Part shown: positions 23,042 through 30,527 of the stretch, piece after piece
How the letters are laid out: every line of letters starts with the position of its first letter
Position numbering within the stretch: position 1 is the first letter of the stretch
Program-made: the position numbers and the translations under genes
Source: Sulfurisoma sediminicola
Lineage (GTDB): Bacteria > Pseudomonadota > Gammaproteobacteria > Burkholderiales > Rhodocyclaceae
Assembly: GCF_003865015.1 (NCBI RefSeq)
Contig: NZ_BHVV01000008.1
Span: 434,001-498,000, forward strand
Direction: 5' to 3'
DNA length: 64,000 nt
The notes under the pieces: generated by a model
Seen by the model: only the letters and a program-made list of their open reading frames with translations
Told to the model about the DNA's origin: nothing
Databases searched by the model: none

Positions 23042-23418
23042 GCCACGCTTTCCGCGTCAAAGCAATTCAGACAGTTCGCCCAACGTAATGTCTGGCGCCT
23101 AAAAGTCGGAAAACTTTCCGACACTAGGCTGGCTAATTCATCCGCACGACCGCGTTTCACTGCCGAATCAGAAGGTTGTGTCAATTTTGTAGGACCTACT
23201 ACAGCGATCGTGTGTCAACCAGACCCATTCTGCTCCGCATGGCGGCCGCTGACAATGCTCTCGGCATCAATGAACAGCCGCTTCGTGGGAATTAGGCCAG
23301 AGTCCGCTCCTGGCCGTCAGCTGATGTAATCAGCATGAGGTTCGGGTGGCAGCTCCGGCCGACAAAGCTGACCGGCTGCTTTCCTGATGGATGGTCGTGA
23401 CAGTCGTGCCCAAGCGGC
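23042..23418. other. 377-base gene-free boundary of the cassette array
   Basis: Contains the R'-type core GCCCAAC at 23078-23084 (GTTGGGC on the array strand, a perfect GTTRRRY site) where the first cassette joins its neighbour. Next to it is an 18-base perfect palindrome GTCGGAAAACTTTCCGAC (23105-23122). No partner arm for a full attC and no integrase gene is present. The rest, to 23418, shows no coding signal I can support. It may be a degraded attI/integrase region and may hold the promoter of the array. Confidence 0.5.
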
Positions 23419-23961
23419 TTAGAGGCCGGGCGGCAGCTTGGGGGCCATCATCTTCTTGCGGTCGAGCTTGCGTCCGTCGACGATGAATGTGCCGTCGCCG
23501 ACGGCATGGATCGTCCGCTTTTCCTTGCGCGCAGGATTCATGTAGGCGGCGACGCCCTCCAGCACGACGATGTTGTGCCGACTGACGATGTCGATGACCT
23601 TGCACTCGATGTTGGCCAGGCATTCCTTGATCAACGGCGCCTTGACGATCTTGCCTGCCTCGGGCGTGAGGCCGAACCTGGCGAACTTGTCCGTGTCGAT
23701 GCCGGAACACGTGCCGATCCCGACCACCTGATCCAGCATGTCGACGGTGGGAATCGCGATGACGCATTCCCGGTGCTTGCGCAGCGCGGCGAAAGAGTGA
23801 TTCCACGCACCGGTGGTGAGGGCGAATCGGGGAATGAAGTCCACCACCATCATCCACGAGATCGTCATGATGTTGCTCTTCTCCCCGTCGCGCGTCGTCA
23901 CGAGGACGACCGGGCCCGATTCCATCAGGGTGAAGGCCTTGCCGAGTTTGAACTGACGCAT
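23419..23961 (-). CDS. Flavin reductase-like (FMN-binding split barrel) protein
   Basis: 180 residues of the flavin reductase-like/DIM6-NTAB type: GPVVLVTTRDGEKSNIMTISWMMVVDFIP, HRECVIAIPTVDMLDQVVGIGTCSG and GRKLDRKKMMAPK. Members bind FMN and may act as flavin reductases or electron carriers. The ATG at 23961 is fixed by an AGGAGGT ribosome site; an upstream extension to 24078 has none. It stands alone between the island and the copper operon, on the same strand as both. Confidence 0.85.
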   Translation of the reverse strand: MRQFKLGKAFTLMESGPVVLVTTRDGEKSNIMTISWMMVVDFIPRFALTTGAWNHSFAALRKHRECVIAIPTVDMLDQVVGIGTCSGIDTDKFARFGLTPEAGKIVKAPLIKECLANIECKVIDIVSRHNIVVLEGVAAYMNPARKEKRTIHAVGDGTFIVDGRKLDRKKMMAPKLPPGL

Positions 23962-24087
23962 GATCGCACCTCCTGAGCTTCCCTTGCCCGGCCAGTCGGG
24001 CCGAACTGCTTCAGCTTGGTACGGCGCAGCGGCTATGTCAATCCGACTTGGCGACGGGCGGGCCGTTGCCGATGCCATCCTGCCACG

Positions 24088-26685
24088 TCAGCGCCGTTGC
24101 AGCCGCAGCGAGTTGGTGACCACCGACACCGAGCTCATCGCCATCGCCGCGGCGGCGATCATCGGGTTGAGCCGGCCGGCGGCGGCGACGGGGATGGAGA
24201 TGACGTTGTAGCCGAGCGCCCAGAACAGGTTCTGGCGGATGATCTTCATGGTGCGGCGCGAAAGGTCGATGCCGCCCGCGACGCGGGCGATGTCGCCGCC
24301 GACCAGGGTGATGTCGGCCGACTCGACCGCGATGTCGGCGCCGCCGCCGATGGCGAAGCCGACGTCGGCGGCGGCCAGCGCCGGCGCGTCGTTGATGCCG
24401 TCGCCGATCATGCCGACCTTGTGCCCTTCCTCCTGCAACTTGCGGATCAGTTCCAGCTTGTCGGCCGGCGTGGCGCGAGCGATGACGCGGTCGATGCCGA
24501 CCTCGCGGGCGATGTGGTTGGCCGCCGCCTCGACGTCGCCGGTCGCCATCACCGTCTTCAACCCCAGCCGGTGCAGCAGCGCGATCGCCTCCTTCGCCCC
24601 CTCGCGCGGTTTATCCGCGATCGCGAACAGCGCGGCGACGGCGCCGTCGATGGCGACGAACACCGGCGTCTTACCCTGCTCGGCCCAGGCCTGGGCCTGC
24701 GCGGCTTGCGCCGTGCAATCGATGCCCGCGGCTTCGAGCAGCGCGGCGTTGCCGACCAGCACCTCGCCGGACTCGGACTGCGCGCGCACGCCGTTGCCGG
24801 GCACGGCTTCGAAGGACCAAGTCGGGCGACCGCTTGCAGCGGAGGGGGCCCCACCCGGTGGGGGCGTAGCGCCCGCAAGCGGGATGCGCGACGCCGAGCT
24901 CCGAAGCGCGGCCGCCGCATCCGCCTCCGCGGTCGCATCCCCGCAAGCGGGGCCCCTGCTCCGCGCTTCGGCGTCGCCTGATGACACGCCGCGCGCCTTG
25001 CACCAGGCGGCGATGGCCCGCGCCAGGAAGTGCTCGGAATGGCTCTCGGCGCCGGCCACCAGCGCGAGCGTGGCGCTCTCATCGCGGCCGGCCACGGGCA
25101 GGAAGTCGGTGACGACCGGCTTGCCTTCGGTGATGGTGCCGGTCTTGTCGAACACCAGGGTGTCGAGCTGCGCCGCGGTTTCCAGCGCCTCGCCTTTCCG
25201 GATGTAGATGCCGCGCCGCGCGGCCTGGCCGGTGCCGACCATGATGGCGGTGGGCGTGGCCAGCCCCAGCGCGCAGGGGCAGGCGATGAGCAGCACGGCC
25301 ACGGCGTGCGACAACGCGCGCGGCAGCGGGTGGCCGGCCAGCAGCCAGCCGGCGAGCGTGGCCGCGGCGATGCCGCCCACGGCCGGCACGAAGCGCGCCG
25401 AGATGCGGTCGGCCAGCTTCTGCACCGGCAGCTTGGCGCCCTGCGCGTGGTCGACGAGCTTGACGATGCCGGAAAGCACGGTGTCGCCGCCGACGGCGGT
25501 GACGCGCATGACGAAGGCGCCGTTGCCGTTCAGCGTGCCGCCGACCACGGCGTCGCCGACGCCCTTGGCCACGGGCAGCGATTCGCCGGTGAGCATGGCC
25601 TCGTCGACGCTGGAGCCGCCCTGCTCCACCACGCCGTCGGTCGGCACCTTGTCGCCGGGGCGCACGCGCAGGCGGTCGCCGAACTGCACCTCGTCGATGG
25701 GCACGGTTTCGTCGCCGGCGGCGGTGACGCAGATCGCCGTCTCGGGCTGGAGCTCGATGAGCTTCCTGATCGCCTCGGAGGCCTTGCCCTTGGCGCGCTC
25801 TTCCATGTAGCGCCCGCCGAGCACGAAGGCGACGATGGCGGCGGCGGACTCGAAATAGACGTGGTGGTGCGGCCGCAGCACGCCCGGCAGGCTGTAGGCC
25901 CAGGCGGCGCCGGCGCCCATGGCGATCAGCGTGTCCATGTTGGCCTCGCGCTGCTGCGCCAGCGCCCAGGCTTTCTTGAAAATCTCGCCGCCGCTGCCGA
26001 ACACCACGACGGTGGACAGCACCAACTCCATCAGGCGCAAGGCGGGCGAGCGGTGCATCAGCATGCCGGAGACCATCACCGGCGCCGTCAGCAGGGCCGC
26101 CTGCAGCAGGCGCTTCCTCGCCAGTTCGAGCCGGGCTTTCTCGCGCTCGACCAGCAGGCGGCGCTGCGCCAGCGTGTCCATCGGCCGCGCCTCGTAGCCG
26201 AGCTTGCCCACCGCGGCGAACAGTTCCTCGCGCGGCAGATGGCCCCTGACCGTCACCGTGCCGGCGGCGAAGTTCACCGCCGCGGAATCGACGCGCGGGT
26301 CGCGCTGCAGCTTCATCTCGATCAGCAGCGCGCAGGAGGCGCAGGTCATGCCCTCGACGGCGGCGTTGCATTCCTGCGCCGGGCCGTCGGGAATGGCTGT
26401 GCCGGAAAAAGTCGGCGCTGGCGGGACGGCGGCGGGAGGCGGCGCGGCAGCGATGTTGCCGATCACCGCATCGACCACGGCCAGCAGCCGCTCCTCGCTC
26501 GCCTGCGCCGGATCAAAGTGCAGCGTCACCGAGCCGATCTCGGGCACGCTCTTCACGTCCCTCACCGCGCCGTGCTTCCTCAGCAGGATCTCGAGGATGT
26601 AGCAGCGCTCGGGCTGCTTCGCCAGTGCCGGCGCGATCAGCCGGATGCGGCGCGTGAGGCGATGGACGACGCGGAAGTGCTTCAC
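24088..26685 (-). CDS. copA: Cu(I)-exporting P1B-type ATPase with repeat-derived insertion
   Basis: 865 residues. Two N-terminal HMA-like domains: the first is degenerate without CxxC, the second has GMTCASC (about residue 112). The transmembrane copper motif is [13 protein letters not shown], the phosphorylation site [10 protein letters not shown], the hinge [14 protein letters not shown], and the last helices carry LGYNVISIP and [15 protein letters not shown], the Cu(I) (P1B-1) pattern. Two oddities: the nucleotide-domain HP motif reads SEHFLARA (Pro replaced by Phe), and residues about 570-619 are an Ala/Pro/Gly/Ser-rich insert encoded by palindromic repeats. The GTG start overlaps the upstream stop as GTGA. 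In this setting it probably supplies copper to the periplasm for NosZ or oxidases. Confidence 0.92.
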   Translation of the reverse strand: MKHFRVVHRLTRRIRLIAPALAKQPERCYILEILLRKHGAVRDVKSVPEIGSVTLHFDPAQASEERLLAVVDAVIGNIAAAPPPAAVPPAPTFSGTAIPDGPAQECNAAVEGMTCASCALLIEMKLQRDPRVDSAAVNFAAGTVTVRGHLPREELFAAVGKLGYEARPMDTLAQRRLLVEREKARLELARKRLLQAALLTAPVMVSGMLMHRSPALRLMELVLSTVVVFGSGGEIFKKAWALAQQREANMDTLIAMGAGAAWAYSLPGVLRPHHHVYFESAAAIVAFVLGGRYMEERAKGKASEAIRKLIELQPETAICVTAAGDETVPIDEVQFGDRLRVRPGDKVPTDGVVEQGGSSVDEAMLTGESLPVAKGVGDAVVGGTLNGNGAFVMRVTAVGGDTVLSGIVKLVDHAQGAKLPVQKLADRISARFVPAVGGIAAATLAGWLLAGHPLPRALSHAVAVLLIACPCALGLATPTAIMVGTGQAARRGIYIRKGEALETAAQLDTLVFDKTGTITEGKPVVTDFLPVAGRDESATLALVAGAESHSEHFLARAIAAWCKARGVSSGDAEARSRGPACGDATAEADAAAALRSSASRIPLAGATPPPGGAPSAASGRPTWSFEAVPGNGVRAQSESGEVLVGNAALLEAAGIDCTAQAAQAQAWAEQGKTPVFVAIDGAVAALFAIADKPREGAKEAIALLHRLGLKTVMATGDVEAAANHIAREVGIDRVIARATPADKLELIRKLQEEGHKVGMIGDGINDAPALAAADVGFAIGGGADIAVESADITLVGGDIARVAGGIDLSRRTMKIIRQNLFWALGYNVISIPVAAAGRLNPMIAAAAMAMSSVSVVTNSLRLQRR
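24830..24977. repeat. Two palindromic repeat elements inside the copA reading frame
   Basis: Element 1 (24830-24882) has arms CCGCTTGC / GCAAGCGG around AGCGGAGGGGGCCCC and GGGGGCGTAGCG. Element 2 (24888-24977) has arms GCGACGC + CGAAGCGCGG pairing with CCGCGCTTCG + GCGTCGC, and an inner hairpin CCCCGC-AA-GCGGGG. The element 1 core recurs in the intergenic element at 27789-27857. Together they add about 50 codons to copA without breaking the frame. Confidence 0.75.
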
Positions 26686-27353
26686 GGCTGGCCAGTCTGA
26701 ACCGGGGCCGGCGGCGCGGGCAACGGCACAGGCTTGGCGATGGACTTGCGGTAGCGCACCAGCAGGAACACCAGGTAGAAGGTGGTGAGCCAGGCGTTGC
26801 CGTACTTCACCGGGTCCTTGAGCCAGCGCTGGGTGATCAGTTCCCAATGCACCTTGATCAGGTAGAAGGCGACGATGTCGTTGAGGAAGTTGGTGACGGC
26901 CTTCTCGGTCAGGGCGTTGGCCAGCATCGGCTGCAGCTTGGCCTGCAGCGATCCGGCCGGCGCACCCGGCTGGCGCAGCCGCTCGAGCCGCGCGCGCAGG
27001 TCGGCGAAGGCGCGGCGCGCCTGGGCGCGGATGTCGCGCAGCGTGGGCAGCGGCCGCGCCGCGGGCACGGGCGATGGCGCCACGCCGGCGGCGGGCTCCG
27101 GCAGCTCGCCGAGCAGGTTCTTGAGCCCGCGCGCGACGTCGGCGACGCCGCAGGCGTGGGCGTCGTAGCGCACCGCCAGCCGGCGGTCGGCCGGATACAC
27201 GGTGACGCGATAGACCCCCGCGACGGCGCGCAGGCCCTGCTCGATCACGGCGGCGGCCGCCGCATGGCAGATCTCGCCCGGCAGCTCGAGGCGCAGGTAG
27301 CCGGCCTCGCGATGGCGGACGACGATGCGGCGGGAGAGATCGGCGGCGTTCAT
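26682..27353 (-). CDS. HMA-like domain membrane protein
   Basis: 223 residues. The first 80 residues resemble a heavy-metal-associated ferredoxin-like fold without a CxxC ([47 protein letters not shown]), a middle Ala/Pro/Arg linker follows, and a C-terminal membrane segment lies near [18 protein letters not shown]. It is translationally coupled to copA (GTGA). Family members with degenerate HMA domains sit next to copper ATPases; an accessory role in copper transfer is inferred. Confidence 0.75.
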   Translation of the reverse strand: MNAADLSRRIVVRHREAGYLRLELPGEICHAAAAAVIEQGLRAVAGVYRVTVYPADRRLAVRYDAHACGVADVARGLKNLLGELPEPAAGVAPSPVPAARPLPTLRDIRAQARRAFADLRARLERLRQPGAPAGSLQAKLQPMLANALTEKAVTNFLNDIVAFYLIKVHWELITQRWLKDPVKYGNAWLTTFYLVFLLVRYRKSIAKPVPLPAPPAPVQTGQP

Positions 27354-27363
27354 GGTGCGATGG

Positions 27364-27732
27364 CTACGCCTTCGGCGCCTCGGCCGGCGCGGCGGCGGCG
27401 GCGCCCTGCTGGGCTTCCTTCTCCTGCGCCTCGGCCATCAGGTCGTCGAGGTTCTCCTTCTGCTGCAGCACGAAGTCCTTGCCCATGCCGGTGGCCTTGG
27501 ACAGCGCCTGGATGATCTCCTTTTCGTACTTGAACAGCAGATAGCCGGCGGCGGCGCCGGCGGCCAGCAGCACCAGCGGGTTGCGCAGCAGCGTGCCGCC
27601 GAGCAGACCCTTGCCGGCGGCGAAGCCGGTGGCCGCCATCATCGCGCCCTGCGCGACCGGATGGCCCATCATTCCCATGCCGTTGCCCATCATGTGGGCG
27701 GGCATCTGTTTCATCATCTCTTCGGTCATCAT
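27364..27732 (-). CDS. Met-rich small membrane protein
   Basis: 122 residues. The N-terminus is strikingly Met-rich (MMTEEMMKQMPAHMMGNGMGMMGHP, quoted in parts: twelve Met in the first 25 residues), followed by one or two hydrophobic segments (about 45-66) and a charged helical tail ending in Ala/Pro. Met clusters of this type bind Cu(I). No family is recognised. It lies between the HMA-like gene (10 bases) and a palindromic repeat, on the strand of the copper operon. Confidence 0.72.
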   Translation of the reverse strand: MMTEEMMKQMPAHMMGNGMGMMGHPVAQGAMMAATGFAAGKGLLGGTLLRNPLVLLAAGAAAGYLLFKYEKEIIQALSKATGMGKDFVLQQKENLDDLMAEAQEKEAQQGAAAAAPAEAPKA

Positions 27733-27788
27733 GGCGTCTGCGCCTCCTTGCGCTTGTTGAATCTTGAATGTCCTACGGGTCGGCGCCT

Positions 27789-27857
27789 GGCGGCATTCGC
27801 GGCCGCTACGCCCCCATTCGCTTTGCTCACGGGGCCCCCTCCGCTGCTCATGCCGCC
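27789..27857. repeat. Palindromic intergenic repeat, same core as in copA
   Basis: 69 bases with arms GGCGGCAT / ATGCCGCC. Read on the minus strand, the interior contains AGCGGAGGGGGCCCC and GGGGGCGTAGCGGCC, the same two blocks as the repeat at 24830-24882, but the arms are different and still self-complementary. It occupies the gap between the metal-binding protein and the Met-rich protein. Confidence 0.7.
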
Positions 27858-27861
27858 CCTC

Positions 27862-28047
27862 TCAGGTTTTCGTGGCTTGATTGTCCGGCACGGCCGCCGG
27901 GATTTCATTGATCTCGTTCAACATCTGGTAAATCCCCAGGCAGCCCTCGCAGCAGAATTCCAGCGTCCCGCCGGATGCGGTCAGGGTGAACGGCTTCACC
28001 CCCACCGGCAGGCTGCACAGGTCGCAGGGCTTCTTGGGGTCGCTCAT
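27862..28047 (-). CDS. Small cysteine-rich metal-binding protein (cation ATPase metal-binding domain type)
   Basis: 61 residues: CDLCSLPVG, then a beta-type stretch and EFCCEGCLGIYQMLNEI. The C-x2-C ... F-C-C-x-G-C arrangement is that of the putative metal-binding domain found at the N-terminus of some CcoI/FixI-type copper ATPases. Here it is a stand-alone protein a few kilobases before copA in the same operon, as if the domain had been split off. ATG 28047 has a GAGG ribosome site and overlaps nothing; the thioredoxin-like gene ends eight bases upstream. Confidence 0.8.
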   Translation of the reverse strand: MSDPKKPCDLCSLPVGVKPFTLTASGGTLEFCCEGCLGIYQMLNEINEIPAAVPDNQATKT

Positions 28048-28054
28048 TTGAGCC

Positions 28055-28543
28055 TCAGTTGAGTAACTGCAGCGCATGGCGCTCGAAGGTCGCCTCGTCG
28101 GCCTCGCCGATCACCTTGCCGCGCACGACGCCTTTCGCATCGACGAAATAGGTGGTGGGCAGGCCGACCACGCCGTAGCGCTTGGCGATCTTCGCCTGCT
28201 CGTCGAGCAGCGCCGGGTAGGTCACGCCGATCTTTTTGATGAAGGCCTCGACCGTCTTGCGATCCTGGCCGGCGTTGACGGCGATGACCTCCAGCCCCTT
28301 CCCCTTGTGGCGCTGGTAGACCTTCTCGATCGCCTGCATCTCGCCTTCGCAGTACTTGCACCAGTCGGCCCAGAAGCGCACCACCACCGGCTTGCCGGCC
28401 CAGGCTGCGGGAAAGTGGGCAGCCATGCCGTCGAGGCGCGTCGTCTGGAAGGTCGGCGCGATGTCGCCGGTGTTGAGATTGACCGGCGGTTCGCTGCCGC
28501 AGGCGGAGAGCAGCATGGTGAGGAGGATGAGCAGGCGGCGCAT
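28055..28543 (-). CDS. TlpA-like thioredoxin-fold lipoprotein
   Basis: 162 residues. The N-terminus MRRLLILLTMLLSACG is a lipoprotein signal with lipobox LSAC. The thioredoxin-fold redox motif is WADWCKYCEGEM (C-x2-C), and the cis-proline appears in VVGLPTTYFVDAKG. TlpA-type proteins keep cysteines of copper-binding proteins such as SCO and CuA subunits reduced. It shares one base with the upstream membrane-protein gene and sits in the copper operon with SCO1. Confidence 0.9.
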   Translation of the reverse strand: MRRLLILLTMLLSACGSEPPVNLNTGDIAPTFQTTRLDGMAAHFPAAWAGKPVVVRFWADWCKYCEGEMQAIEKVYQRHKGKGLEVIAVNAGQDRKTVEAFIKKIGVTYPALLDEQAKIAKRYGVVGLPTTYFVDAKGVVRGKVIGEADEATFERHALQLLN

Positions 28544-29544
28544 CAGTGTTCGAGCAGCACGAGGTTGGAGCGCAGGATCATGGCCGTGGCCACCGCGGTG
28601 GCCAACAGGAAGCCGATGCTGGCGACGGCGGCGAGCCGGCGCGAGAACTCGGGCACGATGCTCTTCAGGCTGGCGACGCCGGCGAAGGGCCGAATGGCAC
28701 CCACCGCGAGGCCGGCGGCGGTGGCGACGAACAGCGGAACATAGAGCGCGTAGCCCTGGTAGTCGTATTCGGGCTTAAGCACGCAGAACGGGCAGTGGTG
28801 GTGCGGATGTTCGTAGATGTAGAGCGAGACGAAGGACAGGATGCCACTGATGCCGGCGGCGAAGCCGAGCGCGGCGCCCGCCGCAGTGAAATAGCCGCCT
28901 TTGCCGAACGCCCACTGGTAGCTCGCCGCGGCGATGGCCAGGCCCATGGCGCCGTAGAACAGGAACATCGCCGGCAGCGGCGGCAACGCCGTGGCTTCGG
29001 CCGCGATGGTCTTCGAACCCTCGGAGAACAGGCTCCCGCAGCAGGAGGTGATGACGTCGGCCTTGAGGTTGAGGAAGAACTGCGCCTCCAGCCAGGCGCT
29101 GCCCGCCAGCAGCGGCGCCAGGGCGAGCAGCAGGCCGTACTTGATGCGAACCAGCGGATAGTCGCGCGCGCGGCTGTCGACGTGGTTGATGGCCAGCCAC
29201 ATCGCGGCGAGGAAGAACAGCGCGATCTTGGCGTTGAGCGCCGGGAAACCCCAGGGGTTCACGTTGAGCGTGCCCACCGCGCACATGGCGCCGACGAACA
29301 TGCCCGACATCTTCTCGGCGTTGAAGACGAACAGCAGCACCGAGGCCAGTTGCGCCACAAGCACGAAGGCGAGCAGCGTCGAGAACAGGTAGGTGCGCCG
29401 CTCCAGCTTGAGCTGCCGCTCGCTGCCGCTCGCGATGTCCCAGCGGCGGATCACCTCGAGGGCGAAGGGCGCGCTCGCCGCCAGCGCCAGCACGCAGATG
29501 GCCGAGGAAAGCAGCAGCGCGATGATCGCAGGCTGAAAGATCAC
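28543..29544 (-). CDS. Polytopic membrane protein of unknown function
   Basis: 333 residues with about eight membrane helices. Notable polar features are NAEKMSGMFVGAMCAVGTLN, a CCGSLFSEGS loop and HPHHHCPFCVLKPEYDYQGY, a His/Cys cluster that could bind copper. I do not recognise the family. It directly follows the ABC ATPase gene (adjacent bases) and overlaps the TlpA-like gene by one base, so it belongs to the same operon, possibly as a channel or copper-transfer membrane component. Confidence 0.72.
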   Translation of the reverse strand: MIFQPAIIALLLSSAICVLALAASAPFALEVIRRWDIASGSERQLKLERRTYLFSTLLAFVLVAQLASVLLFVFNAEKMSGMFVGAMCAVGTLNVNPWGFPALNAKIALFFLAAMWLAINHVDSRARDYPLVRIKYGLLLALAPLLAGSAWLEAQFFLNLKADVITSCCGSLFSEGSKTIAAEATALPPLPAMFLFYGAMGLAIAAASYQWAFGKGGYFTAAGAALGFAAGISGILSFVSLYIYEHPHHHCPFCVLKPEYDYQGYALYVPLFVATAAGLAVGAIRPFAGVASLKSIVPEFSRRLAAVASIGFLLATAVATAMILRSNLVLLEH

Positions 29545-30222
29545 TTACCGTTCATCCACGATCTGGCCGTCGCGCATCTCGACGACGCGATCGACGACAT
29601 CCGATTCGGTGACCAGCGGGTCGTGGCTGGTCAGCAGGATGGTGCGTCCCTCGCCGGCGAGGCCCTCGAGGATGGCCATGAATTCCTTCGCCAGGTGGGT
29701 GTCGAGGTTGGCGGTCGGCTCGTCGGCGATCAGCGCCTCCGGGTCGTTGATCAACGCCCGACAAATGGCGACGCGCTGCTGCTCGCCGCCGGAGAGCCAT
29801 TCCACTTTGGCGGCGCGGCGATGGCCGAGGTTGAGCCGGGCGAGCAGGCCTTCCGCGCGCTCGAGCAGTTCCCTGCGCGGCCGGCCGGTCGGGTAAGCCG
29901 GCAGGATGATGTTGTCGAGCGCGGTCAGCCCCTTGATCAGGTTGAACTGCTGGAAGACGAAGCCGAAAGTGCGGCGGCGGATCTCGGTGAGGAAGCGCTC
30001 GGGCAGGCCCGAAATGTCCGTGCCGTTGAGCCGCACGCGGCCTTCGGTCGGCCGCGCCAGGCAGCCGACCAACGTCAGCAGCGTCGTCTTGCCCGAGCCC
30101 GACGGCCCGCGCAGCGCCGTGACCTTGTTGGCCTCGATGGCCAGGTCGATGCCGTTGAGCGCCCAGTACTCGTTGTGCTGGCCCTGGTTGAAGGCTTTGC
30201 GGATTCCAGAAAGCTCAATCAT
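29545..30222 (-). CDS. ABC transporter ATPase, LolD/MacB type
   Basis: 225 residues with Walker A GPSGSGKTTL, Q-loop FVFQQFNL, signature LSGGEQQR, Walker B ALIADEPTANLD and H-loop LTSHDP. It is separated from its likely permease partner (30528) by a 305-base block of palindromic repeats, although both are on the same strand. The unit resembles MacB-like exporters or lipoprotein/protein release systems; the substrate in a copper operon is unknown. Confidence 0.92.
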   Translation of the reverse strand: MIELSGIRKAFNQGQHNEYWALNGIDLAIEANKVTALRGPSGSGKTTLLTLVGCLARPTEGRVRLNGTDISGLPERFLTEIRRRTFGFVFQQFNLIKGLTALDNIILPAYPTGRPRRELLERAEGLLARLNLGHRRAAKVEWLSGGEQQRVAICRALINDPEALIADEPTANLDTHLAKEFMAILEGLAGEGRTILLTSHDPLVTESDVVDRVVEMRDGQIVDER

Positions 30223-30255
30223 GTCTGTTGCCCAATCGCGCTTGGCATGAGCGCG

Positions 30256-30355
30256 CCACGGGCGACGGGTGGCCGTCGCTGCTCATGTCCTCCGGGCCGG
30301 GCTGCGCCCGCCCCTCCCCCTTTACTTCGCTGCGTCGGCCACCCGCCACCCGTGG
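30256..30355. repeat. Long palindromic repeat element, copy 1
   Basis: 100 bases with arms CCACGGG / CCCGTGG and GGGTGGCCG / CGGCCACCC. The minus-strand interior reads GCAGCGAAGTAAAGG, a G-rich tract, an internal hairpin and GACATGAGCAGCG. The same interior blocks are found in inverted orientation in copy 2 at 30412-30495, but the arm sequences differ. It lies between the ABC permease and ATPase genes. Confidence 0.78.
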
Positions 30356-30411
30356 CAAGGTACGCCGGTGCCTTGGGGCCGCAAAACAAGCACGGCGCTG
30401 CCTGATCGGGA

Positions 30412-30495
30412 CGGTGGGGTGCTCTGCGCAGCGAAGTAAAGGAGGAGGAGGCCGAAGGCCGACGGGGGACATGAGCAGCGCAGAGCACCCCACCG
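30412..30495. repeat. Long palindromic repeat element, copy 2
   Basis: 84 bases with perfect 18-base arms (30412-30429, CGGTGGGGTGCTCTGCGC, and its exact complement at 30478-30495). The interior on the plus strand reads GCAGCGAAGTAAAGG, a GGAGGAGGAG tract, a GGCCgaaGGCC hairpin and GACATGAGCAGCG. Together with copy 1 it forms a head-to-head pair that fills the 305-base gene-free gap 30223-30527; nothing else is recognisable there. Confidence 0.8.
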
Positions 30496-30527
30496 GCCAG
30501 ATCGAGCACCAAACGTCGAATTCCATC

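Noticed and set aside
25030-26700. Long open frame on the plus strand across copA
   Set aside because: Antisense shadow; copA carries all P-type ATPase motifs.
30223-30527. Insertion sequence between the ABC genes
   Set aside because: No transposase fits in 305 bases and no target-site duplication is evident; the block is two palindromic repeats.
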